From positions 1 through 64,000 of the forward strand of contig JACKPD010000012.1 in assembly GCA_024233785.1 (NCBI GenBank): a stretch of 64,000 nt of DNA, in the 5' to 3' direction. The position numbers and the translations under genes are program-made. Source of the stretch: Spirochaetales bacterium. GTDB taxonomy: Bacteria; Spirochaetota; Spirochaetia; CADAEX01. How positions within the stretch are numbered: the first letter of the stretch is position 1; each line of letters starts with the position of its first letter. The notes under the pieces are model-generated. The model was not told the origin of the DNA. It ran no database searches and saw only the letters and a list, made by a program, of their open reading frames with translations. This document shows, piece by piece, positions 34,638-43,813 of the stretch.

Positions 34638-35705
34638 ATGAATGTGCCTGAGAAAATGAAGGCTGCAGTTCTTTTTGACTGGAATGACGTAAGAGTGGTC
34701 GAAAGGCCTGTTCCGTCACCTGGTGCTGATGAAGTTCTGATTAAAGTTGAGTCATGTTCTATATGCGGCGGCGACGTAAAAATTATAACCAGGGGAATGC
34801 TTAAACAGCCTCCCATGGGCGATTTCATTATCGGTCATGAATATGCCGGAATTATTGTGAAGAAAGGATCTTCAGTTGATGAGTTTAATATCGGTGACAG
34901 GGTAACTGTTGAGGTTCACAAGGGATGCGGAAGATGCAAGAACTGCCTCGACGGAAAGCAGACTGCCTGTTTAAACTACGGCAACAAGGAGAAGGGGCAT
35001 ATTGCAAACGGTTTTACAACAAACGGCGGTTTTGCCGAATATGCGGTAAATCATGTTAATACAGTAAGTCTTATCCCTGATAATATATCATTTGACGAAG
35101 CTACCATGATTACGACCATAGGCACTCCTCTTTTTGGTATTTCACGGAACGGCGGGTTTATTGTCGGCGATTCAGTCCTTGTAATAGGGCCGGGTTCAAT
35201 CGGCCTGATGGCTGTCCAGTGCGCAAAAGCTCTCGGCGCCGGAAAAGTAATACTTGCCGGAACCAGAAAGGAAAGGCTTGACCTGGGGAAAAAGCTTGGA
35301 GCAGAATACACAGTCAATGTAAGAGAGGAAGACGCAATCGCCTATGTCAAATCCCTTACTGGAGGACACGGCGCGGACCTTGTACTTATTGCTTCAGGTA
35401 CTACAGACGCGTTCCAGCTTGCATTAAGGACAGTCAGGAAAGGGGGAGATATAACAATTCTCGCCCATTTTGAGGACCCTGTCACCATTGATGTAGGGCT
35501 TGCTGTTCAGAATATGAACAATATCTTTACCATCAGGGGCGAAGGCCGCCAGTGTGTTCACAGGGGACTTGAGCTTATGAGAGAAGGAAAGGTGAGCGGC
35601 AAGGAAATTATTACCCACTCTTTTAAACTTGACCAGATAAAGGAAGCTTTTGATGTATTTATGGGAAGAAAAGAAGGCGCCATCAAGGTTGTAGTTCATC
35701 CGTAA
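34638..35705 (+). CDS. zinc-dependent medium-chain dehydrogenase (paralogue 1 of three)
   Basis: The 355-residue enzyme has catalytic zinc ligands Cys43, His67 and Glu68, structural cysteines 97, 100, 103 and 111 in a GCGRC..C context, and the NAD motif VIGPGSIGLMA. Together with the proteins at 48189 and 54713 it forms a distinct subfamily marked by GDRVxVExHxGCGRC and a C-terminal FT(I/V)RGEG. GGGG precedes the ATG. It opens an operon with a TIM barrel and a tripartite carboxylate transporter. Sorbitol- or threonine-dehydrogenase-like chemistry is expected, but the substrate is unknown. Confidence 0.9.
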   Translation: MNVPEKMKAAVLFDWNDVRVVERPVPSPGADEVLIKVESCSICGGDVKIITRGMLKQPPMGDFIIGHEYAGIIVKKGSSVDEFNIGDRVTVEVHKGCGRCKNCLDGKQTACLNYGNKEKGHIANGFTTNGGFAEYAVNHVNTVSLIPDNISFDEATMITTIGTPLFGISRNGGFIVGDSVLVIGPGSIGLMAVQCAKALGAGKVILAGTRKERLDLGKKLGAEYTVNVREEDAIAYVKSLTGGHGADLVLIASGTTDAFQLALRTVRKGGDITILAHFEDPVTIDVGLAVQNMNNIFTIRGEGRQCVHRGLELMREGKVSGKEIITHSFKLDQIKEAFDVFMGRKEGAIKVVVHP

Positions 35706-35745
35706 AAGGCGGAATAAAAAAATTATTATCCAGGAGTAAAAAAAC

Positions 35746-36666
35746 ATGAGTGATATTTACAGGTATATGGATCTTGGCATAGTTCATTTTAAGGCTTTCC
35801 CCGAGATAGTTGACGGCGGCGGCGCGATCATTGATTCGCTTAAAAAACTTATTGAAGATGATTTCTGGACTGCTGTAGAGATTGGCTGGATAAAGGACGA
35901 TAAAAAAAGAAGCGAAGTGAGAAAGCTTCTTGAAGTTTCAGCCATGAAAGTTTGCTATGCCTGCCAGCCGAGGGTTTTATCCCAGAAGCTAAATTTAAAC
36001 TCTTTTGACAAGGCGGAAAGGCGCAAGGCAATTGAAGGTGTAAAAAAAGGTATTGATGAAGCATACCATATCGGGGCGACATCAATCCGTGTGCTTTCGG
36101 GAAAAGACCCGGGAGATGAAAAACGGGAAGAGGCAAAGAAGATTTTTGTTGATTCGCTTTCTGAACTGTGTGAATACAACCGGGACTTCGGCGATGCAAT
36201 GCTTTATATGAAAATTTTTGACAGGGATATTGATAAAAAGGCCCTGATCGGACATTTCAGCGATGCGGCCGATGTAGCGGAAGCGGTTTATTCGAAATAT
36301 AAAAACTTCGGTGTCCTCGCTGATCTTTCACACTTCCCCCTTTTGAGGGAAAAACCGGAAGAAGCAATTCCCCTTGTTGAAAAATTCCCTATGCATTTTC
36401 ATCTCGGCAATTGTATAATGAGAGACAGAAAACATCCCCTTTACGGAGATCTTCAGCCCAGGTTCGGGATTCCCGGCGGCGAGACTGATGTTAAAGAGGT
36501 TGCGGATTTTTTCAGGCTTCTGCTTAAGAGGAAACTTGTATCACCAGAAAAACGCCCGGTTGTAAGTGTTGAGGTGAGGCCGCTGCTGATGGAGGAATAC
36601 TCCGAAGCCATTATTGCGCAGGCAAAAAGGGTAATCAAGCTCGCGTGGGCGGCAGCACAGGAATAA
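35746..36666 (+). CDS. sugar isomerase/epimerase-like TIM barrel
   Basis: A 306-residue protein of the xylose-isomerase-like superfamily: WTAVEIGWI at strand 2, ATSIRVLSGKDPGD, LYMKIFDRDI in place of the usual LxxE strand, GVLADLSHFPLL with Asp-His, HFHLGNC with His and SVEVRPLL with Glu. The strand that normally carries the first metal Glu is changed to Lys-Ile-Phe-Asp, so the metal site may be altered. It lies 40 bases after the dehydrogenase and is probably cotranscribed with it. Confidence 0.75.
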   Translation: MSDIYRYMDLGIVHFKAFPEIVDGGGAIIDSLKKLIEDDFWTAVEIGWIKDDKKRSEVRKLLEVSAMKVCYACQPRVLSQKLNLNSFDKAERRKAIEGVKKGIDEAYHIGATSIRVLSGKDPGDEKREEAKKIFVDSLSELCEYNRDFGDAMLYMKIFDRDIDKKALIGHFSDAADVAEAVYSKYKNFGVLADLSHFPLLREKPEEAIPLVEKFPMHFHLGNCIMRDRKHPLYGDLQPRFGIPGGETDVKEVADFFRLLLKRKLVSPEKRPVVSVEVRPLLMEEYSEAIIAQAKRVIKLAWAAAQE

Positions 36667-36767
36667 AGATATTAATATACCCTTAAATAAACAGGAATTT
36701 ATGTTTATAATGAATAGAAGATAAGCAATATATAAAAATTACAATAAACTAACAAAGGAGTTTTTTA

Positions 36768-37766
36768 ATGAAAAATTTTATGAAAATAACAGTTGCATTG
36801 ATTCTTATTTTTGCATCTGTTTCCTTCGTTTTTGCTGCGGGCGGAAAAGAAGAAGCCCCTAAAGCTGCGGCTCAGACAGTCACATTTCCTGAAAAGCCGA
36901 TAAGCTTTCTTATCCCGTTCGGAGCCGGCGGAGATGCCGACCTTCTCGGAAGGGCCCTTGTAAGCTCAATGGACAAGATAGTAGGCCAGCCGGTTGTTCC
37001 GGTAAACAGACCCGGCGCGGGCGGCGGTATAATGTACGGCGAACTTCACAAAGCAGCGCCGGACGGATACACAGTAGGATGGAGCTCAACCTCAATTCTT
37101 ACAACTACTATAATGGGAAATGTCCCTTATCCCTATACAGATTTTGATAATCTCTGTGTTGTTGGATATACCTCCATGCCGATCGCAGTTCTTGCCGACT
37201 CACCGTGGAAAACTACAGATGAACTTGTAGCATGGGCAAAAAAGAACCCCGGCAAGCTTAAAATCGGCAACGCCGGAACAGGAAGCGGAACTCACCTTAC
37301 AGCTGTAATGTTTCAGCAGGCAACAGGTGTTCAGGCGATCCATGTTCCGCTCGGGGCGGAAAGAAGAATTGCAAGCCTCCTCGGTGGGGAAGTTGAGGCA
37401 GTATGTGTACCGCTTCCTGAAATAGCTCCCCAGGTAAATGCCGGTAAAGCAAGAATTCTCGGCGTATCAACCGCAAAAAGAGACCCCTCATTCCCCGATG
37501 TTCCTTCATTTAAAGAACAGGGATATGATGTTGTAATGGACCTTTTCAGGGGCGTAAGTCTTCCCAAGGGAACAGATCCTGCTGTTGTAGCTATTCTCGA
37601 AAAAGCTTTCAAGGCTGCTTCAGAGAGCAAGGAATTCCAGGACCTTTCAAACAAAACCGGTTTTGTTGTTGATTTCAAGGGCAAGGCTGATTTTGATGTA
37701 GTCCTCGCTGACCAGTATAAGAGAGTTTACGCCGCAATGGATGCCGGCGGATTGATTAAAAAATAA
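36768..37766 (+). CDS. tctC: tripartite tricarboxylate transporter binding protein (Bug/TctC type)
   Basis: A 332-residue secreted receptor. The signal peptide ends around FVFAAGGKEEA; the mature domain shows VTFPEKPISFLIPFGAGGDADLLGR, VNRPGAGGGIMYGELHKAAPDGYT and LKIGNAGTGSGTH, all hallmarks of the Bug family that bind carboxylates and related small acids. AAAGGAG lies ahead of the ATG. The membrane parts TctB and TctA follow. Confidence 0.93.
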   Translation: MKNFMKITVALILIFASVSFVFAAGGKEEAPKAAAQTVTFPEKPISFLIPFGAGGDADLLGRALVSSMDKIVGQPVVPVNRPGAGGGIMYGELHKAAPDGYTVGWSSTSILTTTIMGNVPYPYTDFDNLCVVGYTSMPIAVLADSPWKTTDELVAWAKKNPGKLKIGNAGTGSGTHLTAVMFQQATGVQAIHVPLGAERRIASLLGGEVEAVCVPLPEIAPQVNAGKARILGVSTAKRDPSFPDVPSFKEQGYDVVMDLFRGVSLPKGTDPAVVAILEKAFKAASESKEFQDLSNKTGFVVDFKGKADFDVVLADQYKRVYAAMDAGGLIKK

Positions 37767-37793
37767 TAACCATAAAAAATAATTCCGGTTTCA

Positions 37794-37854
37794 GCACTGC
37801 TTAAGCTTAATAGCTTCCGCAGTGCCGTGCCGGGGATATTTCAGGTTTATCCCC
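37794..37854 (+). other. two mRNA hairpins between tctC and tctB
   Basis: GCACTGC (37794-37800) pairs with GCAGTGC (37819-37825), and GGGGATA (37832-37838) pairs with TATCCCC (37848-37854). No long U tract follows, so they may protect the receptor message or cause partial termination, raising TctC over TctB and TctA. Confidence 0.5.
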
Positions 37855-37906
37855 ACAGGCTGAAAAATGCAAATATTTTTAAACAGCTTTATATCGGATT
37901 ATAATA

Positions 37907-38362
37907 ATGAAAAAAATTAATATTATCTTGTCTGCCGTTATTTACCTGTTCGCAATCTTTTATTTCTGGCAGATTCTTATGCTTCCTGACAGAAACATGC
38001 CGGGAACTTTAAAAAGCAGTTTTATGCCCACCCTGCTTTTTGTCCTTTTGATGATAATAAACACAGCTTTCCTTGTTGTTTCTTTAGCCAGACCGTGTCT
38101 TGAGAAATGCGATTATTTTATACATAAATACGAAATCATGGGTATTTTGAAGGTTGTTTCTCTTATCATCGGCTATATCTTTATGATGAGAATTGTAGGA
38201 TTTGCCATAATAACCCCGGTTGTTGTTTTTCTGCTCATGAAAATGATGGGGTCGGTAAATTTAAAAGAGATGATCCTTACGTCTGTCCTGGTCTCTGCGT
38301 CAGTGTACTTGCTGTTTGTCGTTGTTTTCAGGGTGCAGCTGCCTGGCGGAATGATCATATAA
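37907..38362 (+). CDS. tctB: tripartite tricarboxylate transporter small membrane subunit
   Basis: The 151-residue protein has four predicted membrane helices (about residues 5-22, 38-60, 85-104 and 113-143) and sits between tctC and tctA, the standard place and size of TctB. Sequence conservation in this subunit is low, so context carries much of the call. Confidence 0.88.
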   Translation: MKKINIILSAVIYLFAIFYFWQILMLPDRNMPGTLKSSFMPTLLFVLLMIINTAFLVVSLARPCLEKCDYFIHKYEIMGILKVVSLIIGYIFMMRIVGFAIITPVVVFLLMKMMGSVNLKEMILTSVLVSASVYLLFVVVFRVQLPGGMII

Positions 38363-38427
38363 GATAATAATCATATAAATATTCCTGTATGATTATTCCG
38401 GATACAAATTAATTTAGGTGATAATAC

Positions 38428-39954
38428 ATGTTAGAATATATCTTGGCTTCAATGTTTGAAGTATTGAAATGGCAAAACCTTTTAGCGTCAGTGCTGGGTG
38501 TGGCGTTCGGACTGTTTATCGGGGCAACACCCGGGCTCACAATATCGCTGGGAATGGTGCTGCTGCTTCCAATAACTTTTTCTCTTGATCCTGTTACCTC
38601 TGTCTGCCTGCTTCTTGGCCTTTACGCTGCCGGGATGACAGGCGGTTCATTTTCCGCGATACTTCTCAATATTCCGGGAACTCCTTCGGCATCGGCGACA
38701 GCTATTGACGGGCATATTATGGCCCAGCAGGGAAAAGCGGGGCAGGCCCTCGGTACCGCGATTATCGCTTCTTTCATCGGGGGGATTATAGGGCTTCTCT
38801 GTCTTTCAGCCATATCCCCTTTTCTCGCGAAAGCCGCGCTCAAATTCGGGGCGCCTGAACTTTTCGCCCTTGTACTGCTGGGAATTACACTGATATGCAG
38901 CTTCGGACAGCAGTCACTTTCAAAAAGCGTTATAGCAGGTCTGATAGGTCTGATTATAATGACTGCCGGCCTTGATTCAATGACAGGAACGCCGCGGTTT
39001 ACTTTCGGCATGATGGACCTTCAGGCAGGTATACCTTTCCTTCCAGCAATGATAGGGTTGTTTGCCATTCCCCAGATAATAGCAGGACTTACAAGCAAGG
39101 GGAGCGTCATTCCGAAGTATGATAAAAAAATTACAGGTATAGTGCCGAAACTGTCTGATGTAGGGCGGAGAATGCGGGCAATTCTTGCCGGCTCCATTAT
39201 CGGAACAGGAATCGGGGCAATTCCCGGAGCGGGCGGGGCCATCGCTGTTTTTCTCGCCTACGACGCATCAAAAAAGATTTCAAAAGATAAGGAAAATTAC
39301 GGCAACGGCTCAGCTGACGGAATTGCGGCGCCTGAGGCTGCCAATAACGCGGTAGGTGGAGGCGCTCTCATCCCGATGCTAACTCTTGGAATTCCAGGGG
39401 ACCCCATCACCGCGATTCTTCTCGGATCACTGATGATTCACGGCCTTATCCCCGGCCCCCTGCTTTTTGAAACAAATCCCCAGTTCGTATTTTCAATCTT
39501 CTGGGCATTCTTAATAGCAAACATTTTTAATCTTGTTGTTTCATTTACCAGCATTAATTTCTGGGTAAGGATCCTGAAAGTACCGCAAAGGATACTTCTT
39601 CCTATAATTCTTGTTCTCTGTGTTGTCGGTTCCTATTCACTCAGAAATACCTTTTTTGATACAGGTATAATGATATTTTTCGGTATCCTTGCTTTCTTTA
39701 TGAAAAAATACGGATTTCCGGTTGTTCCACTGCTCCTTGCGCTGATTCTCGGGCCTAATCTGGAAGAGCACCTCAGAATGTCTCTTATAATTAGCCAGGG
39801 CAATCCGATGGTTTTTGTCAGACATCCGATAAGTCTATTTTTTATAATAATATCATTAATCTCGCTTACAGCCCCGTTTCTCGTACCCGCCATTAAAAAG
39901 GAACTATCAAAGGGTGCGGAAAAATGTACTCCCAAAAGGGATGATACAGTTTAA
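38428..39954 (+). CDS. tctA: tripartite tricarboxylate transporter large membrane subunit
   Basis: A 508-residue protein with about 11-12 membrane helices. The TctA blocks GATPGLTISLGMVLLLP, LNIPGTPSASATAIDGH, GAIPGAGGAIAVFLAY and TLGIPGDPITAILLG are all present. It uses an ion gradient to import the acid delivered by TctC. GGTG precedes the ATG. Confidence 0.95.
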   Translation: MLEYILASMFEVLKWQNLLASVLGVAFGLFIGATPGLTISLGMVLLLPITFSLDPVTSVCLLLGLYAAGMTGGSFSAILLNIPGTPSASATAIDGHIMAQQGKAGQALGTAIIASFIGGIIGLLCLSAISPFLAKAALKFGAPELFALVLLGITLICSFGQQSLSKSVIAGLIGLIIMTAGLDSMTGTPRFTFGMMDLQAGIPFLPAMIGLFAIPQIIAGLTSKGSVIPKYDKKITGIVPKLSDVGRRMRAILAGSIIGTGIGAIPGAGGAIAVFLAYDASKKISKDKENYGNGSADGIAAPEAANNAVGGGALIPMLTLGIPGDPITAILLGSLMIHGLIPGPLLFETNPQFVFSIFWAFLIANIFNLVVSFTSINFWVRILKVPQRILLPIILVLCVVGSYSLRNTFFDTGIMIFFGILAFFMKKYGFPVVPLLLALILGPNLEEHLRMSLIISQGNPMVFVRHPISLFFIIISLISLTAPFLVPAIKKELSKGAEKCTPKRDDTV

Positions 39955-39985
39955 TTAATTTTCAAAAAATTGTGGAGGAAAAACA

Positions 39986-40444
39986 ATGAGCTGCGATAAA
40001 TGCGATGAATGCCTCAAATACTACAACAGCGGAAGTACCGGCGGTTATAACTGCGCTGAATCAACACTGTACGGGCTTGCTAAATACCTTGAAATTGACA
40101 GTACCCTGATTCCCAGAATTGCCACCCCTTTCGGGGGCGGTTTCGGCAGGAACGGTATGATGTGCGGAAGTCTTGCCGCAGGCGGAATGGCCCTGGGTAT
40201 TGTATACGGCCGCGACAGTATAGATGAAGAAAGGGCGCCTGCCTATGATGCTGTCGACAGGCTCCTTGCGAAATTCAGGGACAACATCGGAAATATAAAC
40301 TGTCTTGATATTACAGGCCTTGACCTCAAGAAGACACAGCCGACTGATGATGAAAAACTTAGAGTCCATGAAAATATATGCAAACCTCTTGTTCAGAAGG
40401 TATGCGAATGGGTAATTGAAGATATTGAGGAACACCGTAAATGA
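39986..40444 (+). CDS. C_GCAxxG_C_C family redox-type protein
   Basis: The 152-residue protein shows the family cysteine pattern: GGYNCAES at residues 19-26, MMCGSLAAGGMALG at about 53-66, INCLDITG at about 105-112 and further cysteines near the C-terminus. Members usually lie beside redox enzymes or transport genes and are thought to bind a metal or cluster; the function is unsettled. Its four-base overlap with the NADH-oxidase gene implies joint action. TGGAGG precedes the ATG. Confidence 0.85.
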   Translation: MSCDKCDECLKYYNSGSTGGYNCAESTLYGLAKYLEIDSTLIPRIATPFGGGFGRNGMMCGSLAAGGMALGIVYGRDSIDEERAPAYDAVDRLLAKFRDNIGNINCLDITGLDLKKTQPTDDEKLRVHENICKPLVQKVCEWVIEDIEEHRK

Positions 40445-42159
40445 AAAGAGAAAAGCTGCTTGTAATCGGAGGTGTCGCCGCGGGGGCTAAAACCGCGGCA
40501 AAAGCCAGGAGAGAAAATCAGTCGCTTGATATAACAATCCTGTCCAATGAAGATATGATCTCCTATGCCGGGTGCGGGCTTCCCTACTACATCGGCGGTG
40601 TTATTGAGACAGAAGAAGCGCTTAAAATTGTCAAGGCAGAATCTTTTGAAAAAGTGCGGGACATAAAGGTAGAGCTTAACACTGAAGCAAAAGATATTGA
40701 TCCGGTTAATAAGACAGTAGCCGCTCTTGATTTAATAACAGGTGAAAATAAAAAATATGAATATGATACCCTTGTTATTGCCACCGGCGCGATTCCGCTT
40801 CCTCTTCCTCTCCCGGGCGCAGACCTTCCCGGGATATATAATCTCAGAACAGTCAAAGATTCCAATAAGATAAAAGACGCGGCGGTAAAGGCTGCCGCTA
40901 AAAAAGGAAGGGCCCTTGTTATAGGTTCCGGTTTTATAGGAATTGAAACAGCGGAAAACCTTTTTGATATGGGGATTGAGACTGTCATTGTTGAGATGAA
41001 GGAGCAGATCCTTCCGGGTTTTGATTATGATGTATCCCTTTACATCAGGTATTTCATGGAACAGAAAGGTGTTCAAATAAAGACCGGCGAAATGGTAACC
41101 GGTTTTGCCGCGCTTGAGAATGAAAGACTTAAAGTGTCACTCCGTGATTCAGATGATATTGATGTTGATTTTGTCGTTTCGGCAGCCGGGGTTAAGGCAA
41201 ACTCCGGGATTGCGGAAAAATGCGGAATAAAAACAGGTATTGCCGGCGCAATCAAGGTTGATGATAATTTTGAGACAAATATCAGGGATATATTTGCTGT
41301 AGGCGACTGTGTTGAAATGAAAAACCGGATTACAGGAAAAGAGTGCTGGGTTCCGCTCGGTTCCACCGCGAACAAGATGGGCAGGATCATGGCGGAGAAA
41401 CGGTTCGGAGGTTCTTCAGAGGTTTTCCCCGGAGTCCTGGGTACTATGATAATCAAGGTTTTTGAAATGACTGCCGGCAAGACCGGTCTGACTGAAAGGG
41501 ATGCCGAAGCCGCGGGATATGATTATGACACAGTAATTGTTCCAGGAAACGACAGCGCCGGATACTATCCGGGGTTCAAAGAAATAATAACCAAACTTAT
41601 ATATGAGAAAAAAAGCGGAAGGGTCCTCGGCGGTCAGGTGTTCGGCTGGGGTGTTGTAGATAAGCCGGTCGATATCCTTGTTACGGCAATAAGCTTTAAC
41701 GCTACAATATTTGATCTTTCAAATCTTGACCTTGCATATGCGCCTCCATTTTCCAACGCTATGGCATCAACTATCGCCTCCTCCAACACCGGAAGAAATA
41801 AACTTACGGGAAGGGTAAAGACAATACATCCGGTTGATCTTTTTTCAGCTGAGAAAAATAAAAATATTACAATCCTTGATATCAGAACCGATGATGAGGT
41901 CGCAGAATGGTCAATTCCCGGTTCAATCCATATTGAAAATACATATCTGGCGGAAAGAATCGGCGAACTTGATAAAAAGAAAGAATATGCCGTCCTCTGC
42001 CGAAGAGGTATAAGGGCGTATAACGCATATAAGATCCTTGAAAAAGCAGGTTTTGAAAAAATTGCGGTTTTATCCGGAGGAACCGTGTTTTCCTCACACT
42101 TCTGGGAAAAACTCAGGCAGGATACTGTGCTGAAAAAAAGCCTGCCTAAAGGTAAATAA
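40441..42159 (+). CDS. NADH oxidase / CoA-disulfide-reductase-like flavoprotein with C-terminal rhodanese domain
   Basis: The 572-residue protein starts with an FAD motif GGVAAGAKTAAKARR, has the redox-active Cys in ISYAGCGLPYYIGG (Cys45), the NAD motif VIGSGFIGIETAENL and the FAD motif FAVGDCVEM. From about residue 460 a rhodanese domain follows, with the active-site Cys in VLCRRGIRAYNA. This fusion is known from CoA-disulfide, polysulfide or persulfide reductases and NADH oxidases. Next to the cysteine-rich protein it suggests thiol or sulfur redox chemistry. The two neighbours overlap by four and one base respectively. Confidence 0.9.
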   Translation: MKREKLLVIGGVAAGAKTAAKARRENQSLDITILSNEDMISYAGCGLPYYIGGVIETEEALKIVKAESFEKVRDIKVELNTEAKDIDPVNKTVAALDLITGENKKYEYDTLVIATGAIPLPLPLPGADLPGIYNLRTVKDSNKIKDAAVKAAAKKGRALVIGSGFIGIETAENLFDMGIETVIVEMKEQILPGFDYDVSLYIRYFMEQKGVQIKTGEMVTGFAALENERLKVSLRDSDDIDVDFVVSAAGVKANSGIAEKCGIKTGIAGAIKVDDNFETNIRDIFAVGDCVEMKNRITGKECWVPLGSTANKMGRIMAEKRFGGSSEVFPGVLGTMIIKVFEMTAGKTGLTERDAEAAGYDYDTVIVPGNDSAGYYPGFKEIITKLIYEKKSGRVLGGQVFGWGVVDKPVDILVTAISFNATIFDLSNLDLAYAPPFSNAMASTIASSNTGRNKLTGRVKTIHPVDLFSAEKNKNITILDIRTDDEVAEWSIPGSIHIENTYLAERIGELDKKKEYAVLCRRGIRAYNAYKILEKAGFEKIAVLSGGTVFSSHFWEKLRQDTVLKKSLPKGK

Positions 42160-42548
42160 TGAAAATATTTTCAGCGCTCGCCCTTGCCTCGGTAATTGCT
42201 TTTGCAAGCGAGCTGTTATCCAGGTTGCTGCTTCCCATGATACCGGGAAGCGTAATCGGGATTATCATTATGACAATCCTCCTTTACTCAAAGAGCATAA
42301 AGTATAAAGCTATTGAGGAAGTCTCGGGATTTTTTCTCGATAACCTGGTTTTTTTCCTGATTCCTGTCGTTGTAAGCTGCGCTGATATAGGCAGGTATGC
42401 CGGCAGATATCTTTTTAAGATATTACTGCTGATAGCTGCCGGAACAGCTGTCGTAATGCTGGTTACCGGAATAACCTCCCAGCTTTTAATGAAAATTTTT
42501 CACTGGTATGAGACAACGGGGCACGGAAGCGAAGAGGGCGGGAAATGA
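42159..42548 (+). CDS. lrgA: LrgA/CidA-family holin-like membrane protein
   Basis: A 129-residue protein with four hydrophobic segments and the family motif IPGSVIGIIIMTILL at about residues 29-43. LrgA and LrgB together form a membrane system first known from murein-hydrolase control; in many bacteria related pairs export or import pyruvate or glycolate. In a carboxylate transport operon the latter is the more natural reading. The start overlaps the stop codon of the flavoprotein gene. Confidence 0.85.
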   Translation: MKIFSALALASVIAFASELLSRLLLPMIPGSVIGIIIMTILLYSKSIKYKAIEEVSGFFLDNLVFFLIPVVVSCADIGRYAGRYLFKILLLIAAGTAVVMLVTGITSQLLMKIFHWYETTGHGSEEGGK

Positions 42549-43237
42549 GAGCCTTGTCATCTGATCCTCTGTTCGGTCTGTTTATAACAATTACAATGTA
42601 TGTCTTATTTAAAAAATTATATCTGAAAACAGGGAAAATATATCTTCAGCCGGTAATAACCGCAAGCGCTGCGATTATAATAATTCTTTATATTTCCGGT
42701 ATTTCTGTAGACAGTTATATGAAAGGAGGAGGAATAATTTTCGCCTTTCTCCCTCTGGCAACGCTTTTCCTTTCAGTACCGCTCTATCTTAAACTGGCCT
42801 CTGTCCGAAAATACCTGACTGTCATGATTATTTCCATTGTTCTGGGAAGCGCATCCGGAATTGCCGCGGTAGTATGGCTCGGCAGAATGATGGATATTCC
42901 TTTCGATATCTATATCTCTTTTGTTCCTAAATCAGTAACAATGCCGCTTGCCGTTGGAATTGCTGAAAAAATCGGCGGCTTAAAGGAGCTTGCCGCTGCC
43001 GGGGTTGTCTTTACCGGTATGACAGGGCTTTTTATTGCTGACCTGATGTTTAAAATTTTCAGAATAAAAAATCCCGCGGCTAAAGGGCTTGCGCTTGGTA
43101 CTTCGGCCCATATCCTAGGTACCGGCCGAGCCGTGGAGATGGGGATGCTTGAAGGGTCTGTGAGCAGCATGGCTATGGTAATCGCCGGTATAATTACAGC
43201 AGTTATTACACCTCTTATTCTGGCATTTATCATTTAA
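42545..43237 (+). CDS. lrgB: LrgB/CidB-family membrane protein
   Basis: The 230-residue protein has six to seven hydrophobic segments and LrgB blocks VPKSVTMPLAVGIAEKIGG and LGTSAHILGTGRAVEMG. It overlaps lrgA by four bases and completes the pair. It is the last gene of the run beginning at 34638. Confidence 0.9.
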   Translation: MRALSSDPLFGLFITITMYVLFKKLYLKTGKIYLQPVITASAAIIIILYISGISVDSYMKGGGIIFAFLPLATLFLSVPLYLKLASVRKYLTVMIISIVLGSASGIAAVVWLGRMMDIPFDIYISFVPKSVTMPLAVGIAEKIGGLKELAAAGVVFTGMTGLFIADLMFKIFRIKNPAAKGLALGTSAHILGTGRAVEMGMLEGSVSSMAMVIAGIITAVITPLILAFII

Positions 43238-43353
43238 TAAAGCTCAGGTTTCTTATCTAAAATTATATTTATTCATAATAACTGCTTCAGAAAAAACGGG
43301 AGCTTTAAAGTTTTTACAGGAGCCGCATCATTTAATGCTGAATAAATAATAAT

Positions 43354-43382
43354 TTGACAATCTGATTTTATAAAGCTAAGAT
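43354..43382 (+). promoter_or_regulatory. promoter of the GNAT gene, apparently leaderless
   Basis: TTGACA (43354-43359), a 17-base spacer and TAAGAT (43377-43382). The ATG of the GNAT gene begins only eight bases after the -10 box and lacks a ribosome site. Confidence 0.6.
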
Positions 43383-43390
43383 CTTTCATT

Positions 43391-43813
43391 ATGGAACTGT
43401 TTGACATAAATAAAATTATTATCACAACACAAAAAAGCTTTTTTGATATTGATGCTATAATGGCATTCCTTAATAACCACTCCTACTGGGCAGGCAGCAG
43501 AAAAACTGAGACCATGAAAAAAGCAATTGACAACTCTTTGTGCTGGGCTGTTTTATACAATGGAAAAACGATAGGTTTTGCCAGGGTTGTCACAGACTAT
43601 TCAACTGTCTACTACCTGTGCGATGTTTTTGTTATTCCGGAATTCCAGAACCGCGGTATAGGCAGCAGGCTTCTTGAAACAGTTTTTAATTCAGAAGAAC
43701 TGGACGGCCTTAACGGGATTCTAAGAACAAGAGACGGGCATAATCTTTATAAAAAATACGGATTTAAAAACGACCAGGAAATAAAAGACCGGTTCATGTT
43801 TAAGCGATATTAA
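43391..43813 (+). CDS. GNAT-family N-acetyltransferase
   Basis: The 140-residue protein has the acetyl-CoA-binding motif QNRGIGSRLLE in the expected place (residues 92-102), preceded by the YYLCDVFVIPEF strand. The substrate is not evident. It stands alone with its own promoter and with no ribosome-binding site, consistent with a leaderless mRNA. Confidence 0.9.
   Translation: MELFDINKIIITTQKSFFDIDAIMAFLNNHSYWAGSRKTETMKKAIDNSLCWAVLYNGKTIGFARVVTDYSTVYYLCDVFVIPEFQNRGIGSRLLETVFNSEELDGLNGILRTRDGHNLYKKYGFKNDQEIKDRFMFKRY

Noticed and set aside
34478..34828. N-terminal extension of the cupin reading frame.
   Set aside because: It crosses the promoter and operator of the divergent dehydrogenase gene and its first codons lie inside that gene; a proper ATG with a ribosome site is present at 34477.
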